A DNA stretch of 64,000 nt, taken from Lautropia sp. (lineage in GTDB: Bacteria > Pseudomonadota > Gammaproteobacteria > Burkholderiales > Burkholderiaceae_E). The notes beneath the pieces were generated by a model. That model had not been told where the DNA came from and searched no databases. It saw only the letters and a list, made by a program, of their open reading frames with translations. The stretch lies in contig JAUNKF010000012.1 of NCBI GenBank assembly GCA_030532895.1, positions 34,974-98,973 of the forward strand, given 5' to 3'. Position numbers and translations under genes: made by a program. Positions 52,061-60,700 of this stretch are shown piece after piece. Numbering within the stretch: the stretch's first letter is position 1; each line of letters opens with the position of its first letter.

Positions 52061-53571
52061 GTCCGAGCAGCCAGGATGCCATGACGGCCCAGCCGCAGCA
52101 GGCCCAGACCATGAAGCCTGGCCTGGTCTCGACGGGTGAGGCGGATGGTGGTGTAGCCCGGTCGTCTGCCGACCGTGCCGGACGACAGGCGTTGAGCCGC
52201 AGCACGGGGCAGGGCTGGACGCCGCTGCCGCCCGGCAGTTGGCTGGGGGTACTCGGAGGCGGCCAGTTGGGGCGCATGTTCTGTCAGGCGGCCCAAAGCA
52301 TGGGCTACCGGGTTTGCGTGCTGGATCCCGATCCGCATTGCATCGCCGGCCGGGTGGCCGACCGACAGTTGCGCGCCGATTATCTGGACGAAGCGGCGCT
52401 CACGGTGCTGGGCGAGCGCTGCGCGGCCGTCACGACCGAGTTCGAGAACGTGCCGGCCGAGGCCCTGGAAAAGCTCGCCACGCTCACGCGTGTGGCACCG
52501 GCCGCTTCGGCGGTGGCCATCGCGCAGGATCGCGTGGCCGAGAAAGCCTTTCTGGCGGCCAGCGGTGTGCCGGTGGCGCCGTACCGGCCCATCCAGTCGA
52601 TGGCCGATCTGGACGAAGCGCCCGACGAGCTGTTTCCGGGCATCCTGAAAGTGGCGCGCCTCGGCTATGACGGCAAGGGGCAGGCGCGGGTTGCCAGCCG
52701 GGACGAGGCGCGGGAAGCCTTCGAGCGCTGGACGATCGCAGCCGGCGGGCAGGCACCGGTGTGTGTGCTGGAGCAGCGGGTGTCGCTGGCTTCTGAAGTG
52801 TCGGTGCTGGTCGTGCGTGGTGGTGATGGGGCGGTGGCCACCTACCCATTGGCCGGTAACGAACACCGACACGGCATTCTGGCCGTGAGCACGGTGCCGG
52901 CACCGGTGCCGGCGGCGCTGGCCGATGAGGCCCGGCAGGCGGCCGTCACCATCGCCGAAAAGCTCGATTACCACGGTGTGCTGTGCGTGGAATTCTTCGT
53001 GCTTATCGACGGTCGCCTGCTTGCCAACGAGATGGCGCCGCGTCCGCACAACTCCGGGCACTGGACGATCGATGCGGCCGTGAGCAGCCAGTTCGAGCAG
53101 CAGGCGCGCGTGATGGCCGGCCTGCCACTCGGTAGTACCGAGCAGACCTGGCCCGCGCTGATGCTCAACATTCTGGGCAATGCCTGGTATCTGCCGTCGT
53201 CCGTCTCTGAGGCATCTGCGCCGAAGGCGGCGGCTGACACTTCGGTCAAGGGTGAGACGACGGCAGAGCAGGCCGAAGGTGCGAAGCAGGCCGAAGCCAA
53301 GCCGGTGGCTGGTGCGGCGTCATCGTCTGTGGCTTGTGCGTCGGGCAGCCGTGGGCCGGGTAGTTCGTCCGTGCCGGTGGAGCCGGATTGGGCGGCCGTA
53401 CTGGCCCATCCAGGGGCCAAGCTGCACCTGTATGGCAAGGACGATGCACGGATGGGCCGCAAGATGGGGCACCTGACCGTGATGGCGCCCACTGCCGAAG
53501 CCGCCCGTATGCAGGCGGCAGAGATCGGCCTCTTCTTGGCGCAGCCCTTGGTGGATGAATCAGGGGCGTGA
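52057..53571 (+). CDS. purK: N5-carboxyaminoimidazole ribonucleotide synthase, with extra segments
   Basis: This ATP-grasp enzyme carboxylates AIR for PurE. The core is complete: [19 protein letters not shown] (62-80), [61 protein letters not shown] (abbreviated family run) and [16 protein letters not shown]. It is unusually long at 504 residues. About 60 polar residues precede the core, and a low-complexity Ala/Glu/Ser-rich insertion (about 381-443) separates LPSS from the last domain. Both are in frame and probably exposed loops. Its start overlaps the purE stop. Confidence 0.95.
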   Translation: MSPSSQDAMTAQPQQAQTMKPGLVSTGEADGGVARSSADRAGRQALSRSTGQGWTPLPPGSWLGVLGGGQLGRMFCQAAQSMGYRVCVLDPDPHCIAGRVADRQLRADYLDEAALTVLGERCAAVTTEFENVPAEALEKLATLTRVAPAASAVAIAQDRVAEKAFLAASGVPVAPYRPIQSMADLDEAPDELFPGILKVARLGYDGKGQARVASRDEAREAFERWTIAAGGQAPVCVLEQRVSLASEVSVLVVRGGDGAVATYPLAGNEHRHGILAVSTVPAPVPAALADEARQAAVTIAEKLDYHGVLCVEFFVLIDGRLLANEMAPRPHNSGHWTIDAAVSSQFEQQARVMAGLPLGSTEQTWPALMLNILGNAWYLPSSVSEASAPKAAADTSVKGETTAEQAEGAKQAEAKPVAGAASSSVACASGSRGPGSSSVPVEPDWAAVLAHPGAKLHLYGKDDARMGRKMGHLTVMAPTAEAARMQAAEIGLFLAQPLVDESGA

Positions 53572-53575
53572 ACCA

Positions 53576-54592
53576 ATGGATGATGCTGCGCGTGTGAGGC
53601 CAGCGCCTGCCTTGGCGGCCTCTTTGGCGGCGGCCGTTGACGTGCTGCGCGCAGGCGGGGTGGTGGGGCTGCCCACCGAAACGGTTTATGGGCTGGCGGC
53701 CAATGCGGCGGATGCGGCTGCCGTGGCGAGCATTTACCGCATCAAGGGCCGGCCGGCTGATCACCCGCTGATCGTGCATGTGGCCGACGCGGCCTCGGCG
53801 CGCCTTTGGGCCGATTGGACGCCGGCCGCCCAACAACTGGCCGACGCCTTCTGGCCGGGGCCGCTGTCGCTCGTCTTGAAGCGCCGTGCCGACGCACCGG
53901 CCTGGGCTTGCGGTGGGCAGGAGACGATCGCGCTGCGCAGTTCCTCGCACCCGGTTTTTCAGGCGCTGATGGAGAGGTTGAAGCCCCACGGGATCACCGG
54001 ATTGGCCGCTCCTTCGGCCAATCCGTTCGGCCGCATCAGCCCGAGCCGGGCCGCCCATGTACGGGCCGGGCTGGGCGAGGCCGTGCCGGTGGTGCTGGAA
54101 GGGGGGGCGGCCGAGATCGGGCTGGAATCGACCATCGTCGATCTGTCACGTGGCAGGCCCGTGTTGCTCCGGCCGGGGCACGTGAGCCTGGCCGCGCTCG
54201 AAGCCTGCCTGGGCGAGCCGGTGCTGGCAGCTGATCTGCTTGCACTGGCAGATGAAGATGCCGGGGCACCTCGGGTGCCAGGTGCTTTGCCATCTCATTA
54301 TGCGCCCTCGGTGCCCGTGCGTTTGCTGACGGCCGAGGCGCTGCCGTTGGCCTTGGCGGAGGCCAAAGCGGCTGGCGAGTCGGTGGCCGTGTGGTCGCCG
54401 GTGGCGCCTGCGCCGCAGGCGGGGCTTTTCTGGCGGCGCCGGCCGGCCGATGCGGCGGGGGCCGCCCGTGATCTGTATGACACGCTGCACCAGCTCGACG
54501 CCTTGCCGGTGGCCCGCATCCTGGTCGAGCGACCGCCGGCCTTGCCGGCGTGGCGGGCGTTGACGGATCGGCTGGAGCGGGCGGCGGCGTAG
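53576..54592 (+). CDS. L-threonylcarbamoyladenylate synthase, Sua5 type
   Basis: This enzyme makes threonylcarbamoyl-AMP for the t6A modification at tRNA position 37. The 338-residue protein has the YrdC domain (VVGLPTETVYGLAANAADAAAV, IYRIKGRPADHPLIVH, FWPGPLSLVLKR, APSANPFGRISPS, GLESTIVDLS, LLRPGHVS) followed by the linker and Rossmann-like C-terminal Sua5 domain, so it is the long Sua5 rather than short TsaC form. The usual linker motif SPG..Y.HYAP is present as GALPSHYAPSVPV. It starts four bases after purK; ATG 53555 is an alternative. Confidence 0.94.
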   Translation: MDDAARVRPAPALAASLAAAVDVLRAGGVVGLPTETVYGLAANAADAAAVASIYRIKGRPADHPLIVHVADAASARLWADWTPAAQQLADAFWPGPLSLVLKRRADAPAWACGGQETIALRSSSHPVFQALMERLKPHGITGLAAPSANPFGRISPSRAAHVRAGLGEAVPVVLEGGAAEIGLESTIVDLSRGRPVLLRPGHVSLAALEACLGEPVLAADLLALADEDAGAPRVPGALPSHYAPSVPVRLLTAEALPLALAEAKAAGESVAVWSPVAPAPQAGLFWRRRPADAAGAARDLYDTLHQLDALPVARILVERPPALPAWRALTDRLERAAA

Positions 54593-54671
54593 GCGGGTAT
54601 AGTTTCAATAGCGTGGTGTTTCATGGTGGAGCTGAGCTGCACCAGGGCTGCGTCCTGCGGAGGATCTTGGG

Positions 54672-56444
54672 ATGGATCGAGTATCGTTGAACGTGGATGA
54701 GGCCGTGGGCGGTGTGGCCCTCACCAGCATTCCGCGGGATTACAACGCGGCGCACGACCTGTTGCAGCGTAATCTTCAGGCGGGGCGGGCCGATCAGGTC
54801 GCTTTCGTCGATGATCGGGTGTCGATCACCTATGCCGAGCTGGCCCGCCGGGTCGATCGTTTCGCGCTGGGCCTGCATTCGATCGGGGTGGGGCGCGAGG
54901 ATCGCATCCTGCTGTGCCTGAACGATACCATCGACTGGCCAACGATTTTCCTGGGCGCCATCAAGGCGGGGGTCGTGCCGGTATGCGTCAACACTGGCCT
55001 GTCGAAACACGATTACGACTACATCCTGCGCGATTCACGGGCGAAGGCGCTTTTCGTGTCGCGTGCTGCCTTTGCGCCTTTCGATGGGCTGCACAATTCG
55101 ATCCCGACCCTGCAACGCCTGTTGATTTCAGAAGCGCCGCTGGCCGATGGGGGTGATATCGGCGCCATTCTGGACGCGGCCGGGGATGATGATCGTTTCG
55201 AGGCGGTGGACACCAGCAGCGATGAACCCTGCTTCTGGGTGTATTCGGCCGGCTCGCAGGGGCATCCGCGTGCCACCGTGCATTGCCATGCCAGCCTCGT
55301 GCAGATGGCCGAGCTGTATGGCTTGCGCATTCTTGGGCTGACTTCCCGGGACAGGTGCTTTTCAGCGGCACGGCTGTTCAGCTCCTATGGACTGTGCAAC
55401 TCGATGATCTTTCCGATGGTGGCGGGCGCCATGTCGGTGCTGAAAGCCACGCCCCCCACCGTGCCCGAGCTGATCAGCTATCTCACGGGCAAGGCACCGG
55501 CCAAGGTGGTGGGCGCGCGTCCTACCGTGTTTTTCGGGATGCCGGCCTTGTATGCCGGTTTGCTGGCTGATCCTGATTGCCCGGAGAGCAGCGAGCTGTC
55601 GCTGCGGCTTTGCGTCTCGGCCGGCGAAGCCATGCCGGATGGCTTGCGTGCGCGGGTGGAGGCGCGCTTCGAGGTGGAGCTGCTCAATGGGGTGAGTTCC
55701 ACCGAGATGCTGCATATTTATCTCTCGACCCCGCGCGGCGAAAAATCGGCAGACCCGGACAAGGCGATCGATACCGCCTTGCAGCCTGTGCCCGGTTTTG
55801 GGTTGCGTCTGGTGGATGATCAGGACGAGGAGGTGCCCGAGGGGGAGGTGGGCACGTTGCTCGTGAACGGGCCGACCGCCGCGCTGGGTTACTGGAACCA
55901 GCGTGAACAGACCCGTGACGTGTTTCAGGGGCGATGGGTGCGCACCGGCGACCGTTTCTGGCGCGATGCCGAGGGCTACTACCACTATGTAGGCCGTTGC
56001 GATGACATGCTGAAGATTTCAGGGCAGTTCGTCTCGCCGGCCGAGGTGGCGGCCGAGCTGGCCGCCCATGATGACGTGGCCGCGGCCTCCGTCATCGGTG
56101 TGCCCGATACCGAAGGCGGTTTCATCCGGCCCAAGGCGCTGATCGTGCTGAAGCCCGGCATCATCCCCGATGCCGCCACCGAATCCCGGCTGATGACTCA
56201 CCTGCGCGACAACATTGCCCACTTCAAGCTGCCGCGCTGGATCGAATTCGTCGAACAGCTTCCCGAGGCGCACGACCGCAATTGCGAGGCCAGGGTGCTC
56301 TCACCTGACATGGTGTCGGAAGATGCCGTGGTGCCACAGGCACCCCTGAACCTGCTCGATGCCGTCTTGCAGGAGGCCGAAGCGGCGCAGCAGGGGGCGA
56401 GCGCCGGCGATTCGATCGAGGCGCCGCGGGTGCAGGGGATTTGA
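54672..56444 (+). CDS. Benzoate-CoA-ligase-like protein lacking key catalytic residues
   Basis: The 590-residue protein is an ANL-superfamily enzyme closest in pattern to benzoate-CoA ligases (NYNAAHDLL-type start, LNGVSSTEMLHIYLS at 338-352, RTGDRFWRDAEGYYHYVGRC at 424-443, DDMLKISGQFVSPAEV). But the ATP-binding P-loop, normally YSSGSTGxPKG, reads YSAGSQGHPRA (191-201), and the C-terminal LP+TATGKIQR, which carries the catalytic lysine, reads LPEAHDRNCEAR (530-541), placing Asn537 at the Lys site. There is no frameshift. Adenylation is therefore probably lost or greatly changed. No benzoate pathway genes are nearby. Confidence 0.85.
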   Translation: MDRVSLNVDEAVGGVALTSIPRDYNAAHDLLQRNLQAGRADQVAFVDDRVSITYAELARRVDRFALGLHSIGVGREDRILLCLNDTIDWPTIFLGAIKAGVVPVCVNTGLSKHDYDYILRDSRAKALFVSRAAFAPFDGLHNSIPTLQRLLISEAPLADGGDIGAILDAAGDDDRFEAVDTSSDEPCFWVYSAGSQGHPRATVHCHASLVQMAELYGLRILGLTSRDRCFSAARLFSSYGLCNSMIFPMVAGAMSVLKATPPTVPELISYLTGKAPAKVVGARPTVFFGMPALYAGLLADPDCPESSELSLRLCVSAGEAMPDGLRARVEARFEVELLNGVSSTEMLHIYLSTPRGEKSADPDKAIDTALQPVPGFGLRLVDDQDEEVPEGEVGTLLVNGPTAALGYWNQREQTRDVFQGRWVRTGDRFWRDAEGYYHYVGRCDDMLKISGQFVSPAEVAAELAAHDDVAAASVIGVPDTEGGFIRPKALIVLKPGIIPDAATESRLMTHLRDNIAHFKLPRWIEFVEQLPEAHDRNCEARVLSPDMVSEDAVVPQAPLNLLDAVLQEAEAAQQGASAGDSIEAPRVQGI

Positions 56445-56446
56445 GC

Positions 56447-56644
56447 ATGGAAGATAGACTGCACGGGGCCGTCCGTCACGGGAAGGAAATGGCGCTCTTG
56501 AGGCCTGAGCCAGAGCAGACGCCTGAGCAGGAACAGACGGCATTGGAAGCGCTCAAGCACCTGTGGGCTGGCGATATCAGTGAGGTCGATTTGCAGGCGC
56601 CAGAAGACTTACCGCCTGAGCCTGTGCCTTCGTTGGGTGGCTGA
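56447..56644 (+). CDS. Small acidic hypothetical protein (65 aa)
   Basis: It starts two bases after the stop of the ligase-like gene, so it would be translationally linked to it. The sequence has a basic first third and an acidic, Pro/Glu-rich remainder (RPEPEQTPEQEQTALEALKH, then DLPPEPVPSLGG). No ribosome-binding site other than the coupled arrangement. No family recognised; it converges with the MFS gene three bases away. Confidence 0.42.
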   Translation: MEDRLHGAVRHGKEMALLRPEPEQTPEQEQTALEALKHLWAGDISEVDLQAPEDLPPEPVPSLGG

Positions 56645-56647
56645 ATC

Positions 56648-57940
56648 TTAGCGCGCACTTTTGTTGTAAACCCGAAGAGCCAGCCCCAGCGGCACCAGGC
56701 ACAGCAGGATGGCAAGCAGGTTGCTGCCTTGCCAGCCCAGCGTGGCATGCAGCAGTGCCGGCGAGAAGGCGCCTGCCGTGGCCAGCACCGAGATGGCCAG
56801 ATCATTGATGCCTTGCAGCTCCACCGCATGCGGCAATTGGGCCGAGTGCTCGGCAAAGAGCGCGCTGCCGCCCACATAGGTGAAGTTCCAGCCCAGGCCC
56901 AGAATGACGAGTGCCAGCACGAAGGTGCCGTAGGTATCGACCACCAGGTTGAGGCCGGCACTGAGCGCCGTGAGCACCACGCCCAGCAAGGCAAGTCGCT
57001 GTGCGCCCACCCGTTGTACGAGCCGACCGGCGATGAGTGAGGGGGCGAACATCGCCACCACATGCCATTGAATGGCCTGACTGATTTCCCCAAAACTGCT
57101 GCACAGGCCCGTGGAGAGCTGGATCGAGGTCTGGATCATCAGGAGGTTCATCAGCCCGTAGCCCAAGGCCGCGATCAGTACCGCCAGCCGCGTGCCTGGA
57201 TCCCGGAAAACAGTGCGTAACAGCGGCATCGTCGTCGGGCGGCTGCTGGCCGATGATGGGCTGCCAACCGCTACGGTGCCCGCCGATGTGCTGCTACCTG
57301 GTGTGCTGCCGCCTGGTGCTGGGCTGCTTGGGGTGGTGCTGCCAGCGCCAACGGTCTGTGTCGGGCGGATCATCAGGTTGATGAGGAAGGCCAACGCGGC
57401 CAGCGCCACGAACACCAGATAGGCGCCGGCAAATTCGCCCAGCCCTGCCACCTGTTGAAGCTGCTTGCTGAGCAGCGGCCCGGTGAACGCCGCGATCAGG
57501 CCACCCGCCACCACAAGCGAAATCGCCCGCGGGCGCTGGGCGGCGTCCAGCCCGTCAGTTGCCGCAAAGCGGTTGAAATTGGCAAAGCTGATGTAGAGAC
57601 CCAGCAAGGCGTGTGAGAGGATCAGCAGCCCGAATTGCCGATGCTCGATGGCCAGAAAACCGGTAACCCCCGACAAGGCCAGCGGTGCACACGCGAGCAG
57701 AAAGGCGGGCCGACGCCCCCACCGCGCCATCAGGCGCGACGCCGGCAGCGTACCGAGCATCACCAGCAGAAACTGGCAACCATAGGGAATGGTCGAAGCC
57801 CACGCCGCAGGCGCGAGCGCTGCCCCCACCAATGCCGCCATCGACACCGACATGACGGCGGTCGTCAGGTTGATCGACTGGGCGAGGAAATAGAGCCAGG
57901 TGCGGGGGGGGAGGTGGGCGGGCGTGGTTGGGGCAGTCAT
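56648..57940 (-). CDS. MFS transporter with Gly/Ser/Pro-rich central loop
   Basis: This 12-helix major facilitator has 430 residues from ATG 57940 (ATG 57967 is possible). Motif A-like SRLMARWGRRPAFLLACAPL follows the second helix. The central cytoplasmic loop carries a 45-residue Gly/Ser/Thr/Pro-rich run, unusual for the family. The substrate is unknown; the general form is that of drug or metabolite efflux proteins of the YcaD/YfcJ sort. It converges with the ligase-like operon. Confidence 0.85.
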   Translation of the reverse strand: MTAPTTPAHLPPRTWLYFLAQSINLTTAVMSVSMAALVGAALAPAAWASTIPYGCQFLLVMLGTLPASRLMARWGRRPAFLLACAPLALSGVTGFLAIEHRQFGLLILSHALLGLYISFANFNRFAATDGLDAAQRPRAISLVVAGGLIAAFTGPLLSKQLQQVAGLGEFAGAYLVFVALAALAFLINLMIRPTQTVGAGSTTPSSPAPGGSTPGSSTSAGTVAVGSPSSASSRPTTMPLLRTVFRDPGTRLAVLIAALGYGLMNLLMIQTSIQLSTGLCSSFGEISQAIQWHVVAMFAPSLIAGRLVQRVGAQRLALLGVVLTALSAGLNLVVDTYGTFVLALVILGLGWNFTYVGGSALFAEHSAQLPHAVELQGINDLAISVLATAGAFSPALLHATLGWQGSNLLAILLCLVPLGLALRVYNKSAR

Positions 57941-58053
57941 GGCAGAGGCTCTATGCCGGGCGGGCATCAGGGACGCGGGGCGCTATCGGAATGTGGCCTA
58001 TTCTGCTTCAGTTCATGCTCGTGCGGTCGAACAGTTGGGCGGATAGTTGGCGG

Positions 58054-58079
58054 ACTGTCCGAGAAAATCGTCGGACAGT
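58054..58079. promoter_or_regulatory. Inverted repeat upstream of the MFS gene
   Basis: ACTGTCCGA (58054-58062) and TCGGACAGT (58071-58079) flank an eight-base spacer. Nearby ACAGTTGGGCGGATAGTTGG (58031-58050) repeats a related core. It is about 115 bp upstream of the MFS start and could be an operator, or an RNA stem ending the HPP gene; there is no T run. Confidence 0.4.
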
Positions 58080-58195
58080 TCGCATGATCAGCCGCAGGAT
58101 TTCTGCCCGGAATTGCGGTAGAAACTCCGGGCCGTGCGGGACGAGATCGGCGAGAAGATCAGCAGCCTGAACTGCCCGAGGCCATGAGCAGAGGA

Positions 58196-58723
58196 CTACC
58201 ACCAGTAGGTCGGATACCGCCTCGGGTGGCTCAGATTGTTGTAGATCAGTGCGACCAGCACGATGATCAGCGAGCCGATCAGGGTGGGTGTGAGCAGGAA
58301 AGACCAGCCGGCTCCGCCCAGCATGACGATGAGCGGGTTCGAGCCCGCGGGCGGGTGTGGCATGCGGAACACCAGCATCAGTGCGACTGCGCTGCCGACG
58401 GCGAGAGCCATCGACCACCACTGGGCGCCAAAGATCGCCATGAACACCAGGCCGGTCAGTGATGCGATGAAATGGCCACCGATCACGTTGCGGGGCTGTG
58501 CAAAGGGGCTTTGTGGATAGGCGAACACGAGCAGGCAGCTGGCGCCGAAAGAGCCGAGGATCAGGGCCAGCTGGCTGCCACTGGCCAGCCCGGCAAAGGC
58601 AGCTGTCGCCAGCGCGGCGCCGCCCCAGGCAATGGCAATCGAGCGCCAGGGCAGGCGCGGTGGACAAGGTTCGGTGGCAGAAAAAATCCTCTCTCGCACG
58701 GGAATCTCCTTGTATGAAAGCAT
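58196..58723 (-). CDS. HPP family membrane protein
   Basis: This 175-residue four- to five-helix integral membrane protein has the signature RMPHPPAGSNPLIVMLG (about 127-143) and an earlier GSFGASCLLVFAYPQSPFAQPRN run (abbreviated family feature). HPP proteins are associated with nitrite transport in chloroplasts and cyanobacteria; in proteobacteria the role is unclear. It is divergent from a TetR gene with two palindromic operators in the 73 bp gap, so it is probably that regulator's target. Confidence 0.88.
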   Translation of the reverse strand: MLSYKEIPVRERIFSATEPCPPRLPWRSIAIAWGGAALATAAFAGLASGSQLALILGSFGASCLLVFAYPQSPFAQPRNVIGGHFIASLTGLVFMAIFGAQWWSMALAVGSAVALMLVFRMPHPPAGSNPLIVMLGGAGWSFLLTPTLIGSLIIVLVALIYNNLSHPRRYPTYWW

Positions 58724-58732
58724 CAGGCATGT

Positions 58733-58746
58733 ATACTGATCGGTAT
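58733..58746. promoter_or_regulatory. TetR operator 1
   Basis: ATACTGATCGGTAT, an imperfect palindrome sharing the core GATCGGT with operator 2, lies directly upstream of the HPP gene. It is expected to be bound by the divergently encoded TetR protein. Confidence 0.6.
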
Positions 58747-58760
58747 ATTCAAGGCTGATG

Positions 58761-58778
58761 GTAAACCGATCGGTTTAC
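58761..58778. promoter_or_regulatory. TetR operator 2, perfect 18 bp palindrome
   Basis: GTAAACCGATCGGTTTAC is a perfect palindrome, the usual size for TetR-family operators, located 19 bp before the TetR gene start and centred 28-31 bp from operator 1. Confidence 0.75.
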
Positions 58779-58796
58779 TTTTGGCAAGGAGATCGC

Positions 58797-59354
58797 ATGG
58801 ATACCCGGCAACAAATCCTCATCGCTGCCCATGATCTGTTCTATCGGGAGGGCTTTCACGCTTGTGGCGTGGAGCTGCTGGCCCAGCGGGCGGGCACCAC
58901 GAAGCGTACCCTTTATGCCCACTTTGGCAGCAAGGAAGGGCTGATCGATGCCGTGCTGGCGTATCGCCATCAGAGGTTCATCGACAGCATGCAGGCTGCC
59001 CTGGAAAAACGTCCTCCCAGCCAGACGGATCAGGCCTATCTGGATTTCATCATCGCGTGGACACGGTCGAATGATTTCCACGGCTGCATGTTCATCAATG
59101 CCAGTGCCGAATATGCCGATGAGCAAACGATGCCGCATCAGCATGCTGCCCGGCACAAGGCGCAGATCCGTGACATCCTGCTGTCACGGCTGAAAGCGGG
59201 GGGGGTCTCACAGGCGAAGGCTGCTGCCGAGATGCTTTTCCTCATTGGAGAGGGCATGATCGTGGCCGCGCAGACGGGGCAGCAGCCCTTAAAGGCCAGC
59301 ATGCCGGCGATTCTGCGGGCCATTCGCCAGCTGGGTTCAGTCGATCCCACCTGA
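58797..59354 (+). CDS. TetR family transcriptional regulator
   Basis: This 185-residue regulator has the N-terminal helix-turn-helix (TRQQILIAAHDLFYREGFH, then GVELLAQRAGTTKRTLYAHFGSKEGL) and a C-terminal ligand domain with CMFINASAEYAD, like AcrR/YcdC-type members. AAGGAGATCGC supports the start at 58797. It should bind the two palindromes in the gap and repress itself and the HPP gene; the inducer is unknown. Confidence 0.92.
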   Translation: MDTRQQILIAAHDLFYREGFHACGVELLAQRAGTTKRTLYAHFGSKEGLIDAVLAYRHQRFIDSMQAALEKRPPSQTDQAYLDFIIAWTRSNDFHGCMFINASAEYADEQTMPHQHAARHKAQIRDILLSRLKAGGVSQAKAAAEMLFLIGEGMIVAAQTGQQPLKASMPAILRAIRQLGSVDPT

Positions 59355-59450
59355 CTGGCCTGGCGCTGTATCGTGCCGATGAATGTCCTCTCATGAGCAG
59401 AGCCCCAGCCGTCAGAAGGCAATGCCGTAGCGTCTAATCAATCTCGATGT

Positions 59451-59469
59451 TTGATATCATTGATATCAA
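59451..59469 (+). promoter_or_regulatory. Palindromic operator of the first toxin-antitoxin module
   Basis: TTGATATCA, one base, TGATATCAA is a perfect 19 bp inverted repeat 31 bp before the antitoxin ATG, the expected place for autoregulation by a ribbon-helix-helix antitoxin. GAAGGAGG follows at about 59484. Confidence 0.72.
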
Positions 59470-59499
59470 CTTGGGTTTGCATCGAAGGAGGCTGACAAC

Positions 59500-59736
59500 A
59501 TGACGAGTCTGCTGGTACGGGGTCTGGATGAAGCGCTGGTGCTCGCGCTTAAGCAGCGCGCGGCAGCCGACGGTCGCAGTGCCGAGGCTGAGCACCGTGC
59601 CATCCTGCAGGAAAGTCTTCAACAGCCCCGCAGGCGCTCGTTGGCGGAGGCTCTGGCCAGCATGCCGAACGTCGGACGGGATGAGGATTTCGAGCGACAG
59701 CAGGACGGTGGGGCGGCGAGCAGTGTTTTTGATTGA
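59500..59736 (+). CDS. FitA/VapB-type ribbon-helix-helix antitoxin
   Basis: This 78-residue protein opens TSLLVRGLDEALVLALKQRA, then AADGRSAEAEHRAILQESL, the FitA-like Arc/MetJ fold in which the first strand contacts DNA and SAEAEHR.IL is the conserved helix. The C-terminal part (RRRSLAEALASMPNVG) would wrap the toxin. It overlaps the toxin gene by 14 bases. Confidence 0.88.
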   Translation: MTSLLVRGLDEALVLALKQRAAADGRSAEAEHRAILQESLQQPRRRSLAEALASMPNVGRDEDFERQQDGGAASSVFD

Positions 59737-60139
59737 CACCAACGTCATCAGTGAGGCTCGAAAGGGAAAAGCCGCCAATGGCGGGGTATCGGTATTTCTG
59801 CGTGAGGCGGATCGGAACGGCAAGGCGCTTTACCTGTCGGCCATCACGATAGGCGAGTTGCAGCGGGGTGTCAGGCTGATTCGGCACCGAGGCGATCTTG
59901 ATCAGGCCGAGCGGCTTGAACGCTGGCTGATGCAGCTCATCCAGGCGTATCAGGATCGCATCCTGCCGGTCGATTCGGAGGTGGCCATGCTCTGGGGGGC
60001 TTTGAGGGTGCCTCATCCTGAAAACGCCCTGGACAAGCTGATTGCCGCGACAGCCTGCCTGAACGGTTTGACGCTGGTGACCCGCAACATCAGGGATTTT
60101 TCTGAAACAGGCGTTCCGTTGCTGAATCCCTTTTCTTGA
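59723..60139 (+). CDS. PIN-domain toxin (VapC/FitB type)
   Basis: This 138-residue ribonuclease toxin starts at GTG 59723: FLIDTNVISEARKG has the first catalytic Asp, SAITIGELQRGV the Glu, and a later ENALDKLIAATA and TLVTRNIRDF the remaining Asp residues of the PIN site. FitB-like spacing fits the FitA-like antitoxin in front. The four acidic positions look intact, so the module should be functional. Confidence 0.9.
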   Translation: MFLIDTNVISEARKGKAANGGVSVFLREADRNGKALYLSAITIGELQRGVRLIRHRGDLDQAERLERWLMQLIQAYQDRILPVDSEVAMLWGALRVPHPENALDKLIAATACLNGLTLVTRNIRDFSETGVPLLNPFS

Positions 60140-60286
60140 ACCTTCAATAGTCTGTTGGCGATATGTTAGGGGAGAGAATTCGGTTAGTCAGCGAATGATG
60201 GCGTATCAGCTAGCCGATCAGGATCGTTGTGATCAGGAAGACCAGCTGGCTCGGCCCAGCATGACGATGAGCGGGTTGGCTGGGTC

Positions 60287-60700
60287 TCACGCTTGCCAGG
60301 GATTGACGAGCGCAACCCCCAGTCCTTCAAAGTCCTTGATGTTGCGTGTGACCAGTGTCAGGTGGTGCTGCACGGCGGTTGCCGCTAGCAGGGCGTCGAT
60401 GACCGGCAGGGTGCGGCCTGCACCGGCCTGAAGACACCCCCAGCAGTCTGCGACAGGGGCGTCCACATCCAGTATGCGGCCCAGGAAGTATCTGGGCAAT
60501 TCGATTTCCAGCCAGTCAGTGAGCGTCCGGCGAAAGGCCGCGTCGGCCACGCCTTCGACGCCTTTTCGGATTTCCCCCAGACTCAGCACGGACAGGTACA
60601 GGGATTCGCGGGTACGGGCCTGAACCCAGGCAACCAGGTTGGCATCAGGCTGTCGCTTGCGCAGCTCGGACAGCACATTGGTGTCGATCAGGTAGCTCAA
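60287..60700 (-). CDS. PIN-domain toxin (VapC type), second module
   Basis: This 137-residue PIN protein has YLIDTNVLSELRKRQPD, LSLGEIRKGVEG, LPVIDALLAATA and LTLVTRNIKDFEGLGV, so the acidic catalytic set is present. It overlaps the antitoxin gene by four bases. It is related to the neighbouring toxin at 59723 but paired with a different antitoxin family, so the two modules were probably acquired separately. Confidence 0.9.
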   Translation of the reverse strand: MSYLIDTNVLSELRKRQPDANLVAWVQARTRESLYLSVLSLGEIRKGVEGVADAAFRRTLTDWLEIELPRYFLGRILDVDAPVADCWGCLQAGAGRTLPVIDALLAATAVQHHLTLVTRNIKDFEGLGVALVNPWQA

